This document shows positions 8,625 to 16,332 of a DNA stretch of 24,880 nucleotides, in pieces. Every line of letters begins with the position of its first letter. Positions within the stretch are counted from its first letter, which is position 1. Source of the DNA: an uncultured Lachnospiraceae bacterium (GTDB lineage: Bacteria; Bacillota; Clostridia; Lachnospirales; Lachnospiraceae). The stretch lies in NCBI GenBank assembly GCA_934376945.1, contig CAKRPI010000020.1:1-24880 (forward strand), in the 5' to 3' direction. Below the pieces are notes generated by a model. The model saw nothing but the letters and a program-made list of their open reading frames with translations. It was not told the DNA's origin and searched no databases. The translations under genes and the position numbers were made by a program.

Positions 8625-8700
8625 GCAGTCGGCGCTTTCTAAAAATCTGTCCTGCCGGACCTTCCCCGACCGCCTTTCCATGAGCCTTCCGGCTCACAGA
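8625..8700 (-). promoter_or_regulatory. Structured 5' leader of the purE operon, candidate regulatory RNA
   Basis: The minus-strand leader has several competing stems. TGAGCC-GGAA-GGCTCA (8696-8681) is a perfect 6-bp hairpin. GCGGTCGG pairs with CCGACTGC (8673-8666 with 8632-8625; one G-U) and encloses GTCC-GGCA-GGAC (8660-8649). Alternatively TCTGT (8700-8696) pairs with ACAGA (8650-8646), immediately followed by TTTTT, which would be a terminator-like form. The ACAGA stem overlaps the GGAC arm and the first hairpin's last base, so the forms partly exclude each other. A 22-codon reading frame (8681-8613) starts in the leader. It does not match the purine, ZTP or PRPP/ykkC consensus as I remember them. 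Confidence 0.5.
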
Positions 8701-8707
8701 CGAACTC

Positions 8708-8736
8708 ATTCTACTAACTAATACAGGCCTTGTCAA
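8708..8736 (-). promoter_or_regulatory. Promoter of the purE-purM-purN-purD operon
   Basis: -35 TTGACA (8736-8731) is perfect, the spacer is 17 bases and the -10 is TAGAAT (8713-8708). Transcription should begin near 8701, leaving about 130 bases before the purE ATG. The promoter lies only about 30 bases after the stop of the upstream peptidase gene, and no good terminator separates them. Confidence 0.8.
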
Positions 8737-8767
8737 TGCCTCTGCCTGAATTCTGGACAATTTTCCC

Positions 8768-10837
8768 TTATCCTTCGTCCAATGCCTCATTCAGCTTTTC
8801 CGTGCCCGGAAGAACGAATCTTCCATTTTCAATCAATGAAATTTTCCGGCCATCCTCACACAGAACCTCGATGCACCCGATTTCTTCATATGGGATCGTG
8901 ATATCCGTATGACATCCGAAATAAGCCTTTGCCGGATCTTCCTTTCGCAGGATCGAAACCTCATTGTCTCTTGCAATGATCTCTTTCCCGTCCGGATTAT
9001 AAACCGCTGTATCCTCAGCCCAGCTGTAGCAGGTATCACCGACTGCAAAATGCGGTCCCATCTTCTCTGCGATCAGAATCGGAAGTTTATCCGCAATCTG
9101 ATATTTCTTTGCCATTGCATAAGCTACCGTATTCGTACCGATCGCAAACTCGCCAAGCGGCAGTGTATCGTGATGATACATGACATTCTCATAAAAATAT
9201 TTTTTATTTTCTTCCTCTTCTTCAAAATTTGCACAGCCGTACGATACAATCCGTCCATTTTCAAATGCTACCTGAAGATCGATATAATTTAGTTCTCTGA
9301 GATAAACCTGTTTTACATGAAGGAGTCCGTTCGTTCCTTCCAGCTTCGGTGAGGTAAAGACCTCTCCGACCGGAATATTCACATCCGCCACACAGTTTTC
9401 AAACAACGTCTGCTTCATCGGATCCGTCATTTTATGAAGGGCCACCGTCAGTTCTGTCCGGTTTCCGTCTCTTCCCTGAATATGCACAGCCGTTCCCTGA
9501 TCCAGCGCATCGATAAGTTTTTGCTGTAGATCGCGGTACAGGACGTAATCCAGCGTATTGAGCTTCACTGTTTCCCGGAATATCTCCTCGAACTGTGCTC
9601 CGATCTCCGGTACCGGGAACGCAATAATCGTAAAGCTGCGTTCTTTTCCAATGATATACTGATTGGTCAGCTGCGCAGATTCATTCGCATACAGAACCAT
9701 CAGTTTTTCCTGCTTTTCGCTTAAATGGCAGGATTCCTCCTGTGCGGTTGGCACGAACGGCGTTTCACCGAATGTCTCTACGACTGCCGGACCTGCATGC
9801 CACGCTGCAAGCTGTTTCCATTTTTCATAAGCCGTCCGCATGACACCCAGCTTACGCTCCATGAATTTCTTATCGAAATAAATCGCAGCATCTGCACGAT
9901 GGTCATAATCAAATTGCGGGTTTGCCGATGCCCCCGTATAACCGACCCGAAGATTCTGGCGTTTATTCAGGGTGCTTACTGCCGCACGGTAAATCACCGG
10001 ACGCAGTCCCATCTTTTCAAAATTCCAAACAGCTTTTCGAATCATCCGTTCAAAGCCAAGCTGATACCGGATATTGACAGTTCGTTTGATCGACAGATCT
10101 TTTCCTCCCAGTACAAAGCCGATCCGATATCCTTCTGTATACGTATCTGCCATTGCCGCAATCTCATCCTCGGAAAGCGTATTTAAAAAGCGCGCCATCT
10201 GAAGTTCATTTTCTGATACATATTCTCCGTACCGGTACAGATAACGCAAATCTGTCAGATCAGAATCCATCACGATCCTTGTTGCAAAGTCCAGCTTAGG
10301 ATCAATTGATTCCTGAATCCGGCGTGTCACAAACAGCTCACTGTAATCACTGACAAACCAGTAAATAATCTGCTGGATTTCCTTATACTCCGGAATCTCT
10401 TCGGATTCAAACCGATTGTATACCTCAACGAACAGCTCCAGACAAACTACGCTTTCCTCCAGCTGTCCTTCAAATGCATAAACAAGCATCGCTCTTAATT
10501 CAGTATAAAGAAAACTGAGCAGTCTCCCATGCACTTCGCCAAGCTCTGCCACCGCATACGATGGATTGCCATAGCTTACGTCATAATGCTCCGGCAGAAT
10601 ATCCTCATACATTTTATGGTTCAGCTCCTGCCACTGCTCCAGCGTATATTCCTTCGTCTCACCGGACAAAAGCTTCGTCCGAAGACCATCCACCCAAATC
10701 AGAAATTCTGCTGTCTTCTTAAAATAAACGCAAAAAGGGGCGGGCACTGTCTCTTCCTGGCCGATTTCGCGAATTCGTTCCATTGCAAGGGTGTACCGCT
10801 CCTTTAAATACTCTTCTTTTTTATTTATTTCTTCCAT
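8768..10837 (-). CDS. M29-type metalloaminopeptidase-like protein with long N-terminal extension
   Basis: Start MEEINKKEEY at 10837 is chosen for AGCAGGTG 6 bases upstream; earlier in-frame ATGs fall in the hairpin region. The protein has 689 residues. The C-terminal half carries the pattern of M29 aminopeptidases (AmpS/PepS/aminopeptidase T): VGEVFTSP (E492), LGEFAIGTN (E563), GPHFAVGDTCY (H596, Y604) and GCHTDITIP (H643, D645). All likely metal-binding or catalytic positions are present, so it should be active. Typical M29 enzymes have about 370-410 residues. Here about 280-300 extra N-terminal residues form a mostly helical, acidic domain I do not recognise. It has no signal peptide and is probably cytosolic. 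It is the last gene of the pyrE transcript. Substrate unknown. Confidence 0.85.
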   Translation of the reverse strand: MEEINKKEEYLKERYTLAMERIREIGQEETVPAPFCVYFKKTAEFLIWVDGLRTKLLSGETKEYTLEQWQELNHKMYEDILPEHYDVSYGNPSYAVAELGEVHGRLLSFLYTELRAMLVYAFEGQLEESVVCLELFVEVYNRFESEEIPEYKEIQQIIYWFVSDYSELFVTRRIQESIDPKLDFATRIVMDSDLTDLRYLYRYGEYVSENELQMARFLNTLSEDEIAAMADTYTEGYRIGFVLGGKDLSIKRTVNIRYQLGFERMIRKAVWNFEKMGLRPVIYRAAVSTLNKRQNLRVGYTGASANPQFDYDHRADAAIYFDKKFMERKLGVMRTAYEKWKQLAAWHAGPAVVETFGETPFVPTAQEESCHLSEKQEKLMVLYANESAQLTNQYIIGKERSFTIIAFPVPEIGAQFEEIFRETVKLNTLDYVLYRDLQQKLIDALDQGTAVHIQGRDGNRTELTVALHKMTDPMKQTLFENCVADVNIPVGEVFTSPKLEGTNGLLHVKQVYLRELNYIDLQVAFENGRIVSYGCANFEEEEENKKYFYENVMYHHDTLPLGEFAIGTNTVAYAMAKKYQIADKLPILIAEKMGPHFAVGDTCYSWAEDTAVYNPDGKEIIARDNEVSILRKEDPAKAYFGCHTDITIPYEEIGCIEVLCEDGRKISLIENGRFVLPGTEKLNEALDEG

Positions 10838-10857
10838 TTTTTCACCTGCTGTTTTCC

Positions 10858-10883
10858 GCATGCCCCGATTTTCCGGGGCATGC
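10858..10883 (-). other. Perfect 10-bp GC-rich hairpin upstream of the peptidase gene
   Basis: GCATGCCCCG (10858-10867) and CGGGGCATGC (10874-10883) form a 10-bp stem with a 6-base loop in the 70-base gap between two genes. Neither strand shows a T-run right after the stem. It is more likely a processing/stability hairpin or partial terminator than a full intrinsic terminator. It lies about 10 bases before the ribosome binding site of the peptidase gene. Confidence 0.5.
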
Positions 10884-10907
10884 TTCTGATTCATTCTTCC
10901 TGATCCG

Positions 10908-11228
10908 TCACTCCACCAGTCCCAGGCAGACGATAAAAAACCATCCCGCAATCGCTGCCGTGCTCATGATCGTCCCGAATTTGCTGCAAAAATAAGACCT
11001 GCATTCATCATGAAATCCGGCAAATCCATATCCGAGTCCGCAAAATGCCATTACAATTCCGGTAAACCCTACTGCTCCGATCCAGGTATTCGCCATTCCT
11101 TTCATCAGAAATGAAACGAACAACATTCCTGCCAGTATCAGTACAGACAGAATACTTAAGATCGCAGATGCAATGCTGTTTGCTGAATATTTCTTTTCTT
11201 CAAAAGAATATACCTGTCGCTTTGCCAT
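10908..11228 (-). CDS. Small integral membrane protein of unknown function
   Basis: This is a 106-residue protein. Start MAKRQVYSFEEKKYSANSIA at 11228 has AGGAGA 7 bases upstream; the longer frame overlapping the VanZ gene is rejected. A short basic cytosolic head is followed by three hydrophobic segments, at about residues 17-42, 46-70 and 82-105, with a short HDECRSYFC loop between the second and third. It resembles small membrane proteins common in Lachnospiraceae (possibly the DUF6142 group, unverified). It lies 23 bases after the VanZ-family gene. No functional residue can be named. Confidence 0.78.
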   Translation of the reverse strand: MAKRQVYSFEEKKYSANSIASAILSILSVLILAGMLFVSFLMKGMANTWIGAVGFTGIVMAFCGLGYGFAGFHDECRSYFCSKFGTIMSTAAIAGWFFIVCLGLVE

Positions 11229-11251
11229 ATCAAATCTCCTGTATTGTTCTT

Positions 11252-11740
11252 TTATTTTCCTGAATCTGCCATTGTCTCTCCGGAGATCCCGCCAAGCCTG
11301 AAATACCATCTGTTTGAAATCCAGAACACCAGATAACCGATAAACCCACCCAGGGTATTCAACAGGATGTCATCCACATCAAAGCATCCTACCTGCAGCA
11401 CCAGCTGAGAAATCTCAACGACCGCACTGATTTCAAAGCTAAGCAGCACGATCTTCCAGGATTTCCGCATTTCTCTTGATAAAATCGGAAGAAGCGCTCC
11501 AAACGGCATAAATCCGATCACATTGCCAAGCAGATTTAAAAGCACCGTTCGAATGCCAAGGATCCTCCAATAGCGCAAATAACGCCAGATTTCCTGAAAT
11601 GGCCGGATATTGTACCCCACTGCAGCTTCGTTTCGTCCATATTCTTCTGCAAAAAACAGAAAATATACCAGCCCGATCAGATACAGCCCAAACAGAAAGG
11701 CTCCGGATATCTTTATTCCCTTCCTGACCGCTGCCGCCAT
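11252..11740 (-). CDS. VanZ-family membrane protein
   Basis: This 162-residue protein has four predicted transmembrane helices and the VanZ signature: NIRPF (44-48), NLLGNVIGFMPFGALLP (69-85), a Glu in the third helix (SFEISAVVEISQL), and DVDDILLNTLGGFIGY (121-136). VanZ itself gives low-level teicoplanin resistance in enterococci by an unclear mechanism. Most family members, including stand-alone copies like this one, have no proven role and should not be read as resistance genes. The start codon overlaps the upstream stop (TGATG at 11742-11738), so translation is coupled to the 50-residue protein before it. Confidence 0.88.
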   Translation of the reverse strand: MAAAVRKGIKISGAFLFGLYLIGLVYFLFFAEEYGRNEAAVGYNIRPFQEIWRYLRYWRILGIRTVLLNLLGNVIGFMPFGALLPILSREMRKSWKIVLLSFEISAVVEISQLVLQVGCFDVDDILLNTLGGFIGYLVFWISNRWYFRLGGISGETMADSGK

Positions 11741-11892
11741 CAGAAAGTCAGGTCATCCTTGCTTTTCAGCAGACGTACGCTGCTTACAAGGAGAAGAACA
11801 CCGGATGCGATCCCTGTTACAAGAACCACGATCCCCATCACAAGATTCCAGATCCCGGCATGCGCCAGCGTCTTATAAATTTTTTCATTCAT
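11740..11892 (-). CDS. 50-residue single-span membrane protein
   Basis: Start MNEKIYKTLAHAGIW at 11892 is preferred: GGAGGG lies about 11 bases upstream and small relatives I recall begin this way. An alternative ATG at 11925 would add 11 residues. One hydrophobic helix (about 14-38, rich in Val, Leu, Gly) is followed by a short LLKSKDDLTF tail. The gene follows pyrE by 37 bases and its stop overlaps the VanZ start by one base. It is probably a membrane peptide made together with the VanZ-family protein. Function unknown. Confidence 0.7.
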   Translation of the reverse strand: MNEKIYKTLAHAGIWNLVMGIVVLVTGIASGVLLLVSSVRLLKSKDDLTF

Positions 11893-11929
11893 AATTTTTT
11901 CATCCCTCCGACTGTGCCGTGCCATTTTG

Positions 11930-12604
11930 TTATTTTACTCCGTACTCTTCATAGTATGCATCAATTGCCGCTTTCATGGCATCATCAATAATTACTTTTC
12001 CTTTGTATTCTTTTCCGTAAAGATGTTCTACAACCTCCGCCATCGTCACGATCGCCGTTGTTTTCAGTCCATACTTTTCTTCGATTTCCTGCAGCGCACT
12101 CTTTTCTCCCTGTCCGCGCTCCATACGGTCTACTGATACTACCAGCCCCTGTACATCGACATTGCCCTGTGCCTTAATGATCGGAAGTGTCTCCTGAATA
12201 GAGGTGCCGGCTGTTGTCACATCCTCAATAATAATAACCTTATCCCCATCTCCGATCGGACTGCCAAGCAAAATCCCCTTATCGCCATGGTCCTTTACCT
12301 CTTTACGGTTTGAGCAGTAACGAATATCAACATCATACAGTTCACTGATCGCACACGTCGCTGCTACCGTAAGCGGAATTCCCTTGTAAGCCGGTCCGAA
12401 AAGCACATCAAAATCAAGTCCGAATTTGTCGTGGATTGCCTTTGCATAATAGCTGCCCAGTCTGCGCAGCTGTGCACCGGTGCGATAAAATCCGGTATTT
12501 ACAAAAAACGGAGTTTTTCTTCCGCTCTTCGTCACAAAATCACCAAATTTTAAAACTTCACAGTCTACCATAAACTCAATAAATTCCTGCTTATATGCTT
12601 CCAT
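11930..12604 (-). CDS. pyrE: Orotate phosphoribosyltransferase
   Basis: PyrE converts orotate and PRPP to OMP. The protein has 224 residues. Start MEAYKQEFIE at 12604 follows AGGAGG by 12 bases, slightly long; the ATG at 12637 has no site. The PRPP-binding motif VIIIEDVTTAGTS is at 123-135, the mobile catalytic loop RKEVKDHG at 100-107, and the phosphate-binding FGPAYKGIPL at 69-78. It is separate from pyrF-pyrK-pyrD about 9 kb away, with its own promoter, and leads a transcript of membrane proteins and a peptidase. Confidence 0.96.
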   Translation of the reverse strand: MEAYKQEFIEFMVDCEVLKFGDFVTKSGRKTPFFVNTGFYRTGAQLRRLGSYYAKAIHDKFGLDFDVLFGPAYKGIPLTVAATCAISELYDVDIRYCSNRKEVKDHGDKGILLGSPIGDGDKVIIIEDVTTAGTSIQETLPIIKAQGNVDVQGLVVSVDRMERGQGEKSALQEIEEKYGLKTTAIVTMAEVVEHLYGKEYKGKVIIDDAMKAAIDAYYEEYGVK

Positions 12605-12653
12605 CTGCTTTCTTATCCTCCTGACAGTAATCTGCATTCATTATATCTTTTTT

Positions 12654-12682
12654 ATAGTATCACAAAATCAGTACAGGGTCAA
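12654..12682 (-). promoter_or_regulatory. Promoter of pyrE
   Basis: -35 TTGACC (12682-12677), a 17-base spacer and an extended -10 TGATACTAT (hexamer at 12659-12654) sit just upstream of pyrE. The leader would be about 43 bases, too short for a PyrR-type attenuator. The adjacent terminator at 12731-12805 insulates it from the nucleoside transporter operon. Confidence 0.75.
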
Positions 12683-12730
12683 AAGTTATTTCTCTGCACC
12701 TCATCTTTTCCAGGCGTAAAATCCACGCAT

Positions 12731-12805
12731 CAAAAAAGAACCACTTTCCTTTCCGAATTTTCCCGGCACAAATATGCCAAAACACGTCCCATGAAAATGG
12801 TTCTT
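12731..12805 (-). terminator. Intrinsic terminator of the nucleoside transporter operon
   Basis: AAGAACCA (12736-12743) pairs with TGGTTCTT (12798-12805), extended by TTTC/GAAA after one mismatch. The large loop holds a minor GGCA-CAAATA-TGCC hairpin (GGCA...TGCC near 12765-12778). On the minus strand the stem runs into TTTTTT. It starts 16 bases after the last permease stop codon. The long loop makes it an atypical terminator. Confidence 0.65.
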
Positions 12806-12820
12806 ATAAAAATACTTCTT

Positions 12821-13741
12821 TTATTCCCCTTTCTGGTAATAATGTTTACCGGATGCAGCCGGAGCCATGCTCTTTCGTCTTGCAAAAAGAAGCACAAGAA
12901 TCGTAAAAAGATACGGCAGCATCTGAACCAGCTGTGGAGGAATGCTTACTGCCTGAAGCCGGAACTGCATGCTTTCTGCGAATCCATAAACGAGACCGGC
13001 AAGTGCAACCCAGGTCGGCTTCCAGTTTCCGAGAATTACCATTGCCAGTGCAATATATCCTCGTCCAGATACCATATCCTTGCTGAACATATCAATATCT
13101 CCGATTGAGAGATACGCTCCCCCTACTGCTGCAAGCATACCGCTGATAATCACAAAAAGATACTGTACCAGATATACATTGACTCCCATCGTTCCCGCAA
13201 GCTCCGGATTTTCCCCAATTACCAGAATGCGAAGTCCTGTCGGTGTGCGATACAGTAACATCCAAAGAAAAAGCACACACAGAACCAGCAAATAAAACAA
13301 TGGCGAAATATTACCGATGATATCTTTTATAATCGGAATCTGTGAAATAACAGGCAGCTTCCACTTTCCAAGCCCGGCAACCATCTCTGACTTTCCTTTT
13401 GAACTCCAGATTGCCTGCAAAAGTACAACCGTGATACCGGAAGCAAACATATTGATACCAAGCCCGGCAAGAACATGCTCACACTTAAATCCGACTGTCA
13501 GTACAGCCAGAACAAGTCCTGCAACGGCACCGGCCGCAATCGCAAACAAAAGCCCGATCCACGCACTTCCGGAAAGATAAGATCCCACAACTCCGAAAAA
13601 GCTGCCGATCAGCATGATTCCTTCCAGTCCCATATTGACAATGCCGACCCGTTCAGAAAGCATACCGGCAAGTGCAGCAAAAGAAATCGGGATTGCAACC
13701 CGGACCATTCCGGAAAGTAATGTTAAAATCTGTGCTCCCAT
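12821..13741 (-). CDS. Nucleoside ABC transporter permease (NupQ/YufQ-like)
   Basis: This 306-residue protein has about 8-9 hydrophobic segments and belongs to the branched-chain/ribose-type permease family (BPD_transp_2). The N-terminal RVAIPISFAALAGMLSERVG, then IVNMGLEGIMLIG, is the typical opening of the second permease of BMP-type nucleoside importers (B. subtilis nupQ). Later GRGYIALAMVILGNWKP is the usual conserved loop near the ATPase contact. The start overlaps the upstream permease stop (TAATG), indicating coupled translation. It is the last gene before the terminator at 12731-12805. Confidence 0.92.
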   Translation of the reverse strand: MGAQILTLLSGMVRVAIPISFAALAGMLSERVGIVNMGLEGIMLIGSFFGVVGSYLSGSAWIGLLFAIAAGAVAGLVLAVLTVGFKCEHVLAGLGINMFASGITVVLLQAIWSSKGKSEMVAGLGKWKLPVISQIPIIKDIIGNISPLFYLLVLCVLFLWMLLYRTPTGLRILVIGENPELAGTMGVNVYLVQYLFVIISGMLAAVGGAYLSIGDIDMFSKDMVSGRGYIALAMVILGNWKPTWVALAGLVYGFAESMQFRLQAVSIPPQLVQMLPYLFTILVLLFARRKSMAPAASGKHYYQKGE

Positions 13742-14778
13742 TATGCTGCCACCTTCTTTCTTCTGATAATTTTTTCGACTGCCAAAATAATTCCCGGCGT
13801 AGATACAAAGATAATGATCAATGCCTGGAGAACGGTAATGAATTCTCCCGGTATATTGGTCGTACGGTTCATGCTTGAACTTCCGGCGCTCAGTGCTCCG
13901 AAAAGCAGTGCACTCGCCAATGTTCCAAGCGCTTCATTTCCTCCCATTACTGCAATTGCAATACCGCTGAAGCCATAACCAGTTGTCATATTGGAAATGT
14001 AATATCCCTGTACGCCCATCACTTCGACTGCTCCGCCGATGCCTGCGATCGCACCGGAAAGAAACATGGAGATCATGATATTTTTCCGGTTACTGATCCC
14101 CGCTGTTTCCGCTGCTTTTAAATTGCTTCCGGTCGCTCTTAATTCATATCCAAGCTTTGTTCTGTAAAAAAAGAACCAGAACGCTACTACAAGAAACAGT
14201 GCTATTATAATACCTGCATTTAATCTGGTATGCGGAATCAGTACCGCAAGTTCTGCAGATTCCTGAATTTCTTCAGTTCTTACGATCATTCCCTCTGATT
14301 TAAACGGATAATTCACCAGATATTCCACCAGATAAAGCGCCACATAGTTCAGCATAATTGTAATAATTACTTCACTGATATGCAGACGGTTTTTGATCAG
14401 TGCCGCCAGAAGCGCCCAAAGTCCTCCGCAGACTGCCGCGAGCAAAATGCAAAGCGGAATATGAAGAACTGCGGGAATCCCCTTTATATAATGACCTGCG
14501 ATTGCTGCCGGCAAAGCCCCCATCAGAATCTGACCTTCTATACCTATATTAAAAATTCCTGTTTTTGCCCCTGCAGCCATCGCAAGTCCCGCAAAGATCA
14601 GCGGAATCGAGGTTCCTATCGTCTGTGCAAGATTATATGTACTTCCAAATGCACCTGAAATCATGGCACTATATGCTTCCGACGGAGAATATCCGGAAAA
14701 CGCAATGATTGCAGAAGCAATCATCACAGAAAGCAGAAATGAAATCAGTATATAAACCAGCTTTTTTGCTTTACTCAT
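13741..14778 (-). CDS. Nucleoside ABC transporter permease (NupP/YufP-like)
   Basis: This is a 345-residue membrane protein. Start MSKAKKLVYILI at 14778 overlaps the ATPase gene by 8 bases and has GGAG about 5 bases upstream; the longer frame is rejected. About eight to ten hydrophobic segments are present. IPLIFAGLAMAAGAKTGIFN, IGIEGQILMGA and TGYGFSGIAIAVMGG are family hallmarks of the first permease of the BMP-type importer. It forms the membrane channel with the permease at 12821-13741. The unit matches the gene order of B. subtilis nupNOPQ: binding protein, ATPase, permease, permease. Confidence 0.92.
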   Translation of the reverse strand: MSKAKKLVYILISFLLSVMIASAIIAFSGYSPSEAYSAMISGAFGSTYNLAQTIGTSIPLIFAGLAMAAGAKTGIFNIGIEGQILMGALPAAIAGHYIKGIPAVLHIPLCILLAAVCGGLWALLAALIKNRLHISEVIITIMLNYVALYLVEYLVNYPFKSEGMIVRTEEIQESAELAVLIPHTRLNAGIIIALFLVVAFWFFFYRTKLGYELRATGSNLKAAETAGISNRKNIMISMFLSGAIAGIGGAVEVMGVQGYYISNMTTGYGFSGIAIAVMGGNEALGTLASALLFGALSAGSSSMNRTTNIPGEFITVLQALIIIFVSTPGIILAVEKIIRRKKVAA

Positions 14779-16282
14779 TTTCTCCGACACCTCCCAGCAT
14801 ATAATAGCCCAGCTCTTTCTTGGAAAAGTCTTCCGTCTTTCTTTCCTCCTGTATCCTGCCTTCATAGATTACTGCAATCCGGTCGGATAATTTTACAACC
14901 TCATCCAGATCCGCCGAGAACAGAAGGATTGCCGATCCCTGATCACGCATTTTCATCAGTTCTGCATGAATATACTCAATTGCACCGATATCAACACCTC
15001 TGGTTGGCTGGGCTGCCAAAATAATACGGTTCTGATGCATCAGTGTCCGGCCAATGATCAGCTTCTGCTGGTTTCCTCCAGAAAGGGAATCTGTTGTCTG
15101 ATCCACGCCCGTGGTCCGCACATCATACCTTTTGATAGCTTCTTCCGCTGTACTTCTGATTTTTTTCAGATTCAGCAACCCATGTGTTCCATAAACTGCT
15201 CTGTTATGGTAACCGAGGATAAAATTTTCCCAATTGGCAAACCCTTTTACAAAGCCTCTGACTCCACGCTCCTCCGGAATATGCCCGATATACTGCAGCA
15301 TTTTTTTCGGTGTCGTATCCGAAATCACTTCTCCTTCACAGGAAATCGTTCCGCCTGTCTGACGACGGATCCCCGTGATCACTTCGATCAGCTCCGTCTG
15401 TCCATTTCCCTCTACACCTGCGATTCCAAGAATTTCCCCTGAACGAACCTGAAGAGAAATATCTTCCAAAACCTTTTTCTTCTGTCTGGAAAGGCTGATA
15501 TGTGACAGTTCCAGACGAACCGGCGCGTCCTCCTTCCACGGCAGACGCTTTACTTCAAAAGACACCGGTCTCCCAACCATCAGCTCTGCCAGCCGTTCTT
15601 CATTTGTATCCTTCACATTACACGTACAAATTGTTTCACCCTTCCGAAGTATCGTGACCCGATCCGCAATTTCAAGCGTTTCCTTCAGCTTATGCGTAAT
15701 AATTACAATCGTCTTATTTTCCCTTTTCAGATTGCGCAGCATTTCAAAAAGCTCAGAAACCTCCGGTGGAGTAAGCACAGCAGTTGGCTCATCCAGAAGA
15801 AGTATTGATGCATCATTATAGAGAGCCTTGAGGATTTCAACCTTCTGCCGTTCTCCGACCGAGAGATTCTCTATTTTTTCTTTCGGATCCAGTCGAAAAT
15901 GATAACGGTCGATCAATTCCTTCACTTTTTGTTCCGCACCCTTCCGATCAAGAAAGATTCCCCTTTTAGGCTCATGCCCAACGATGATGTTTTCTGTCAC
16001 CGTCAGATTTTCTACCTGTACAAAATGCTGATGCACCATAGAAAGTCCATAAGCAATCGCGTCATGTGCAGAATGAATTTTTACCTCTTTGTCGTTGATC
16101 CTGATTTCTCCCTTATCCGGCCTGTACAAACCGAAAAGAATCTTCATTAAAGTTGTTTTTCCCGCACCGTTTTCTCCAAGAAGTGAATGAATTTCACCTT
16201 GTTTTACGGAAAAGGAAATCTCTTTATTGGCATAAGTACCATGAAAAGATTTTGAAATATGCTCCATCCAAATTGCGTTCAT
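14771..16282 (-). CDS. Nucleoside ABC transporter ATPase, two fused nucleotide-binding domains (NupO/YufO-like)
   Basis: This is a 503-residue double ATPase. Start MNAIWMEHIS at 16282 follows GGGAG by 6 bases. The first domain is canonical: Walker A GENGAGKT (36-43), Q-loop VHQHF, signature LSVGERQ (140-146), Walker B ILLLDEP (160-166) and a switch His in ITHKL. The second domain is degenerate in the way normal for sugar/nucleoside importers: GVEGNGQTE (289-297) replaces Walker A, LSGGNQQ (400-406) is intact, and AAQPTRGVD (423-431) lacks the Walker B DE pair. One active ATP site is therefore expected. It powers uptake through the two permeases downstream. Confidence 0.93.
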   Translation of the reverse strand: MNAIWMEHISKSFHGTYANKEISFSVKQGEIHSLLGENGAGKTTLMKILFGLYRPDKGEIRINDKEVKIHSAHDAIAYGLSMVHQHFVQVENLTVTENIIVGHEPKRGIFLDRKGAEQKVKELIDRYHFRLDPKEKIENLSVGERQKVEILKALYNDASILLLDEPTAVLTPPEVSELFEMLRNLKRENKTIVIITHKLKETLEIADRVTILRKGETICTCNVKDTNEERLAELMVGRPVSFEVKRLPWKEDAPVRLELSHISLSRQKKKVLEDISLQVRSGEILGIAGVEGNGQTELIEVITGIRRQTGGTISCEGEVISDTTPKKMLQYIGHIPEERGVRGFVKGFANWENFILGYHNRAVYGTHGLLNLKKIRSTAEEAIKRYDVRTTGVDQTTDSLSGGNQQKLIIGRTLMHQNRIILAAQPTRGVDIGAIEYIHAELMKMRDQGSAILLFSADLDEVVKLSDRIAVIYEGRIQEERKTEDFSKKELGYYMLGGVGENE

Positions 16283-16332
16283 ATACTTCTCCCTGCAAGC
16301 AGCCACTTTCATCCCTACGTTAAAACAAATAT

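Noticed and set aside
11252..11740. Glycopeptide resistance gene vanZ
   Set aside because: Only family membership is supported. No vanA-type genes are nearby, and stand-alone VanZ-like proteins are common in susceptible Firmicutes.
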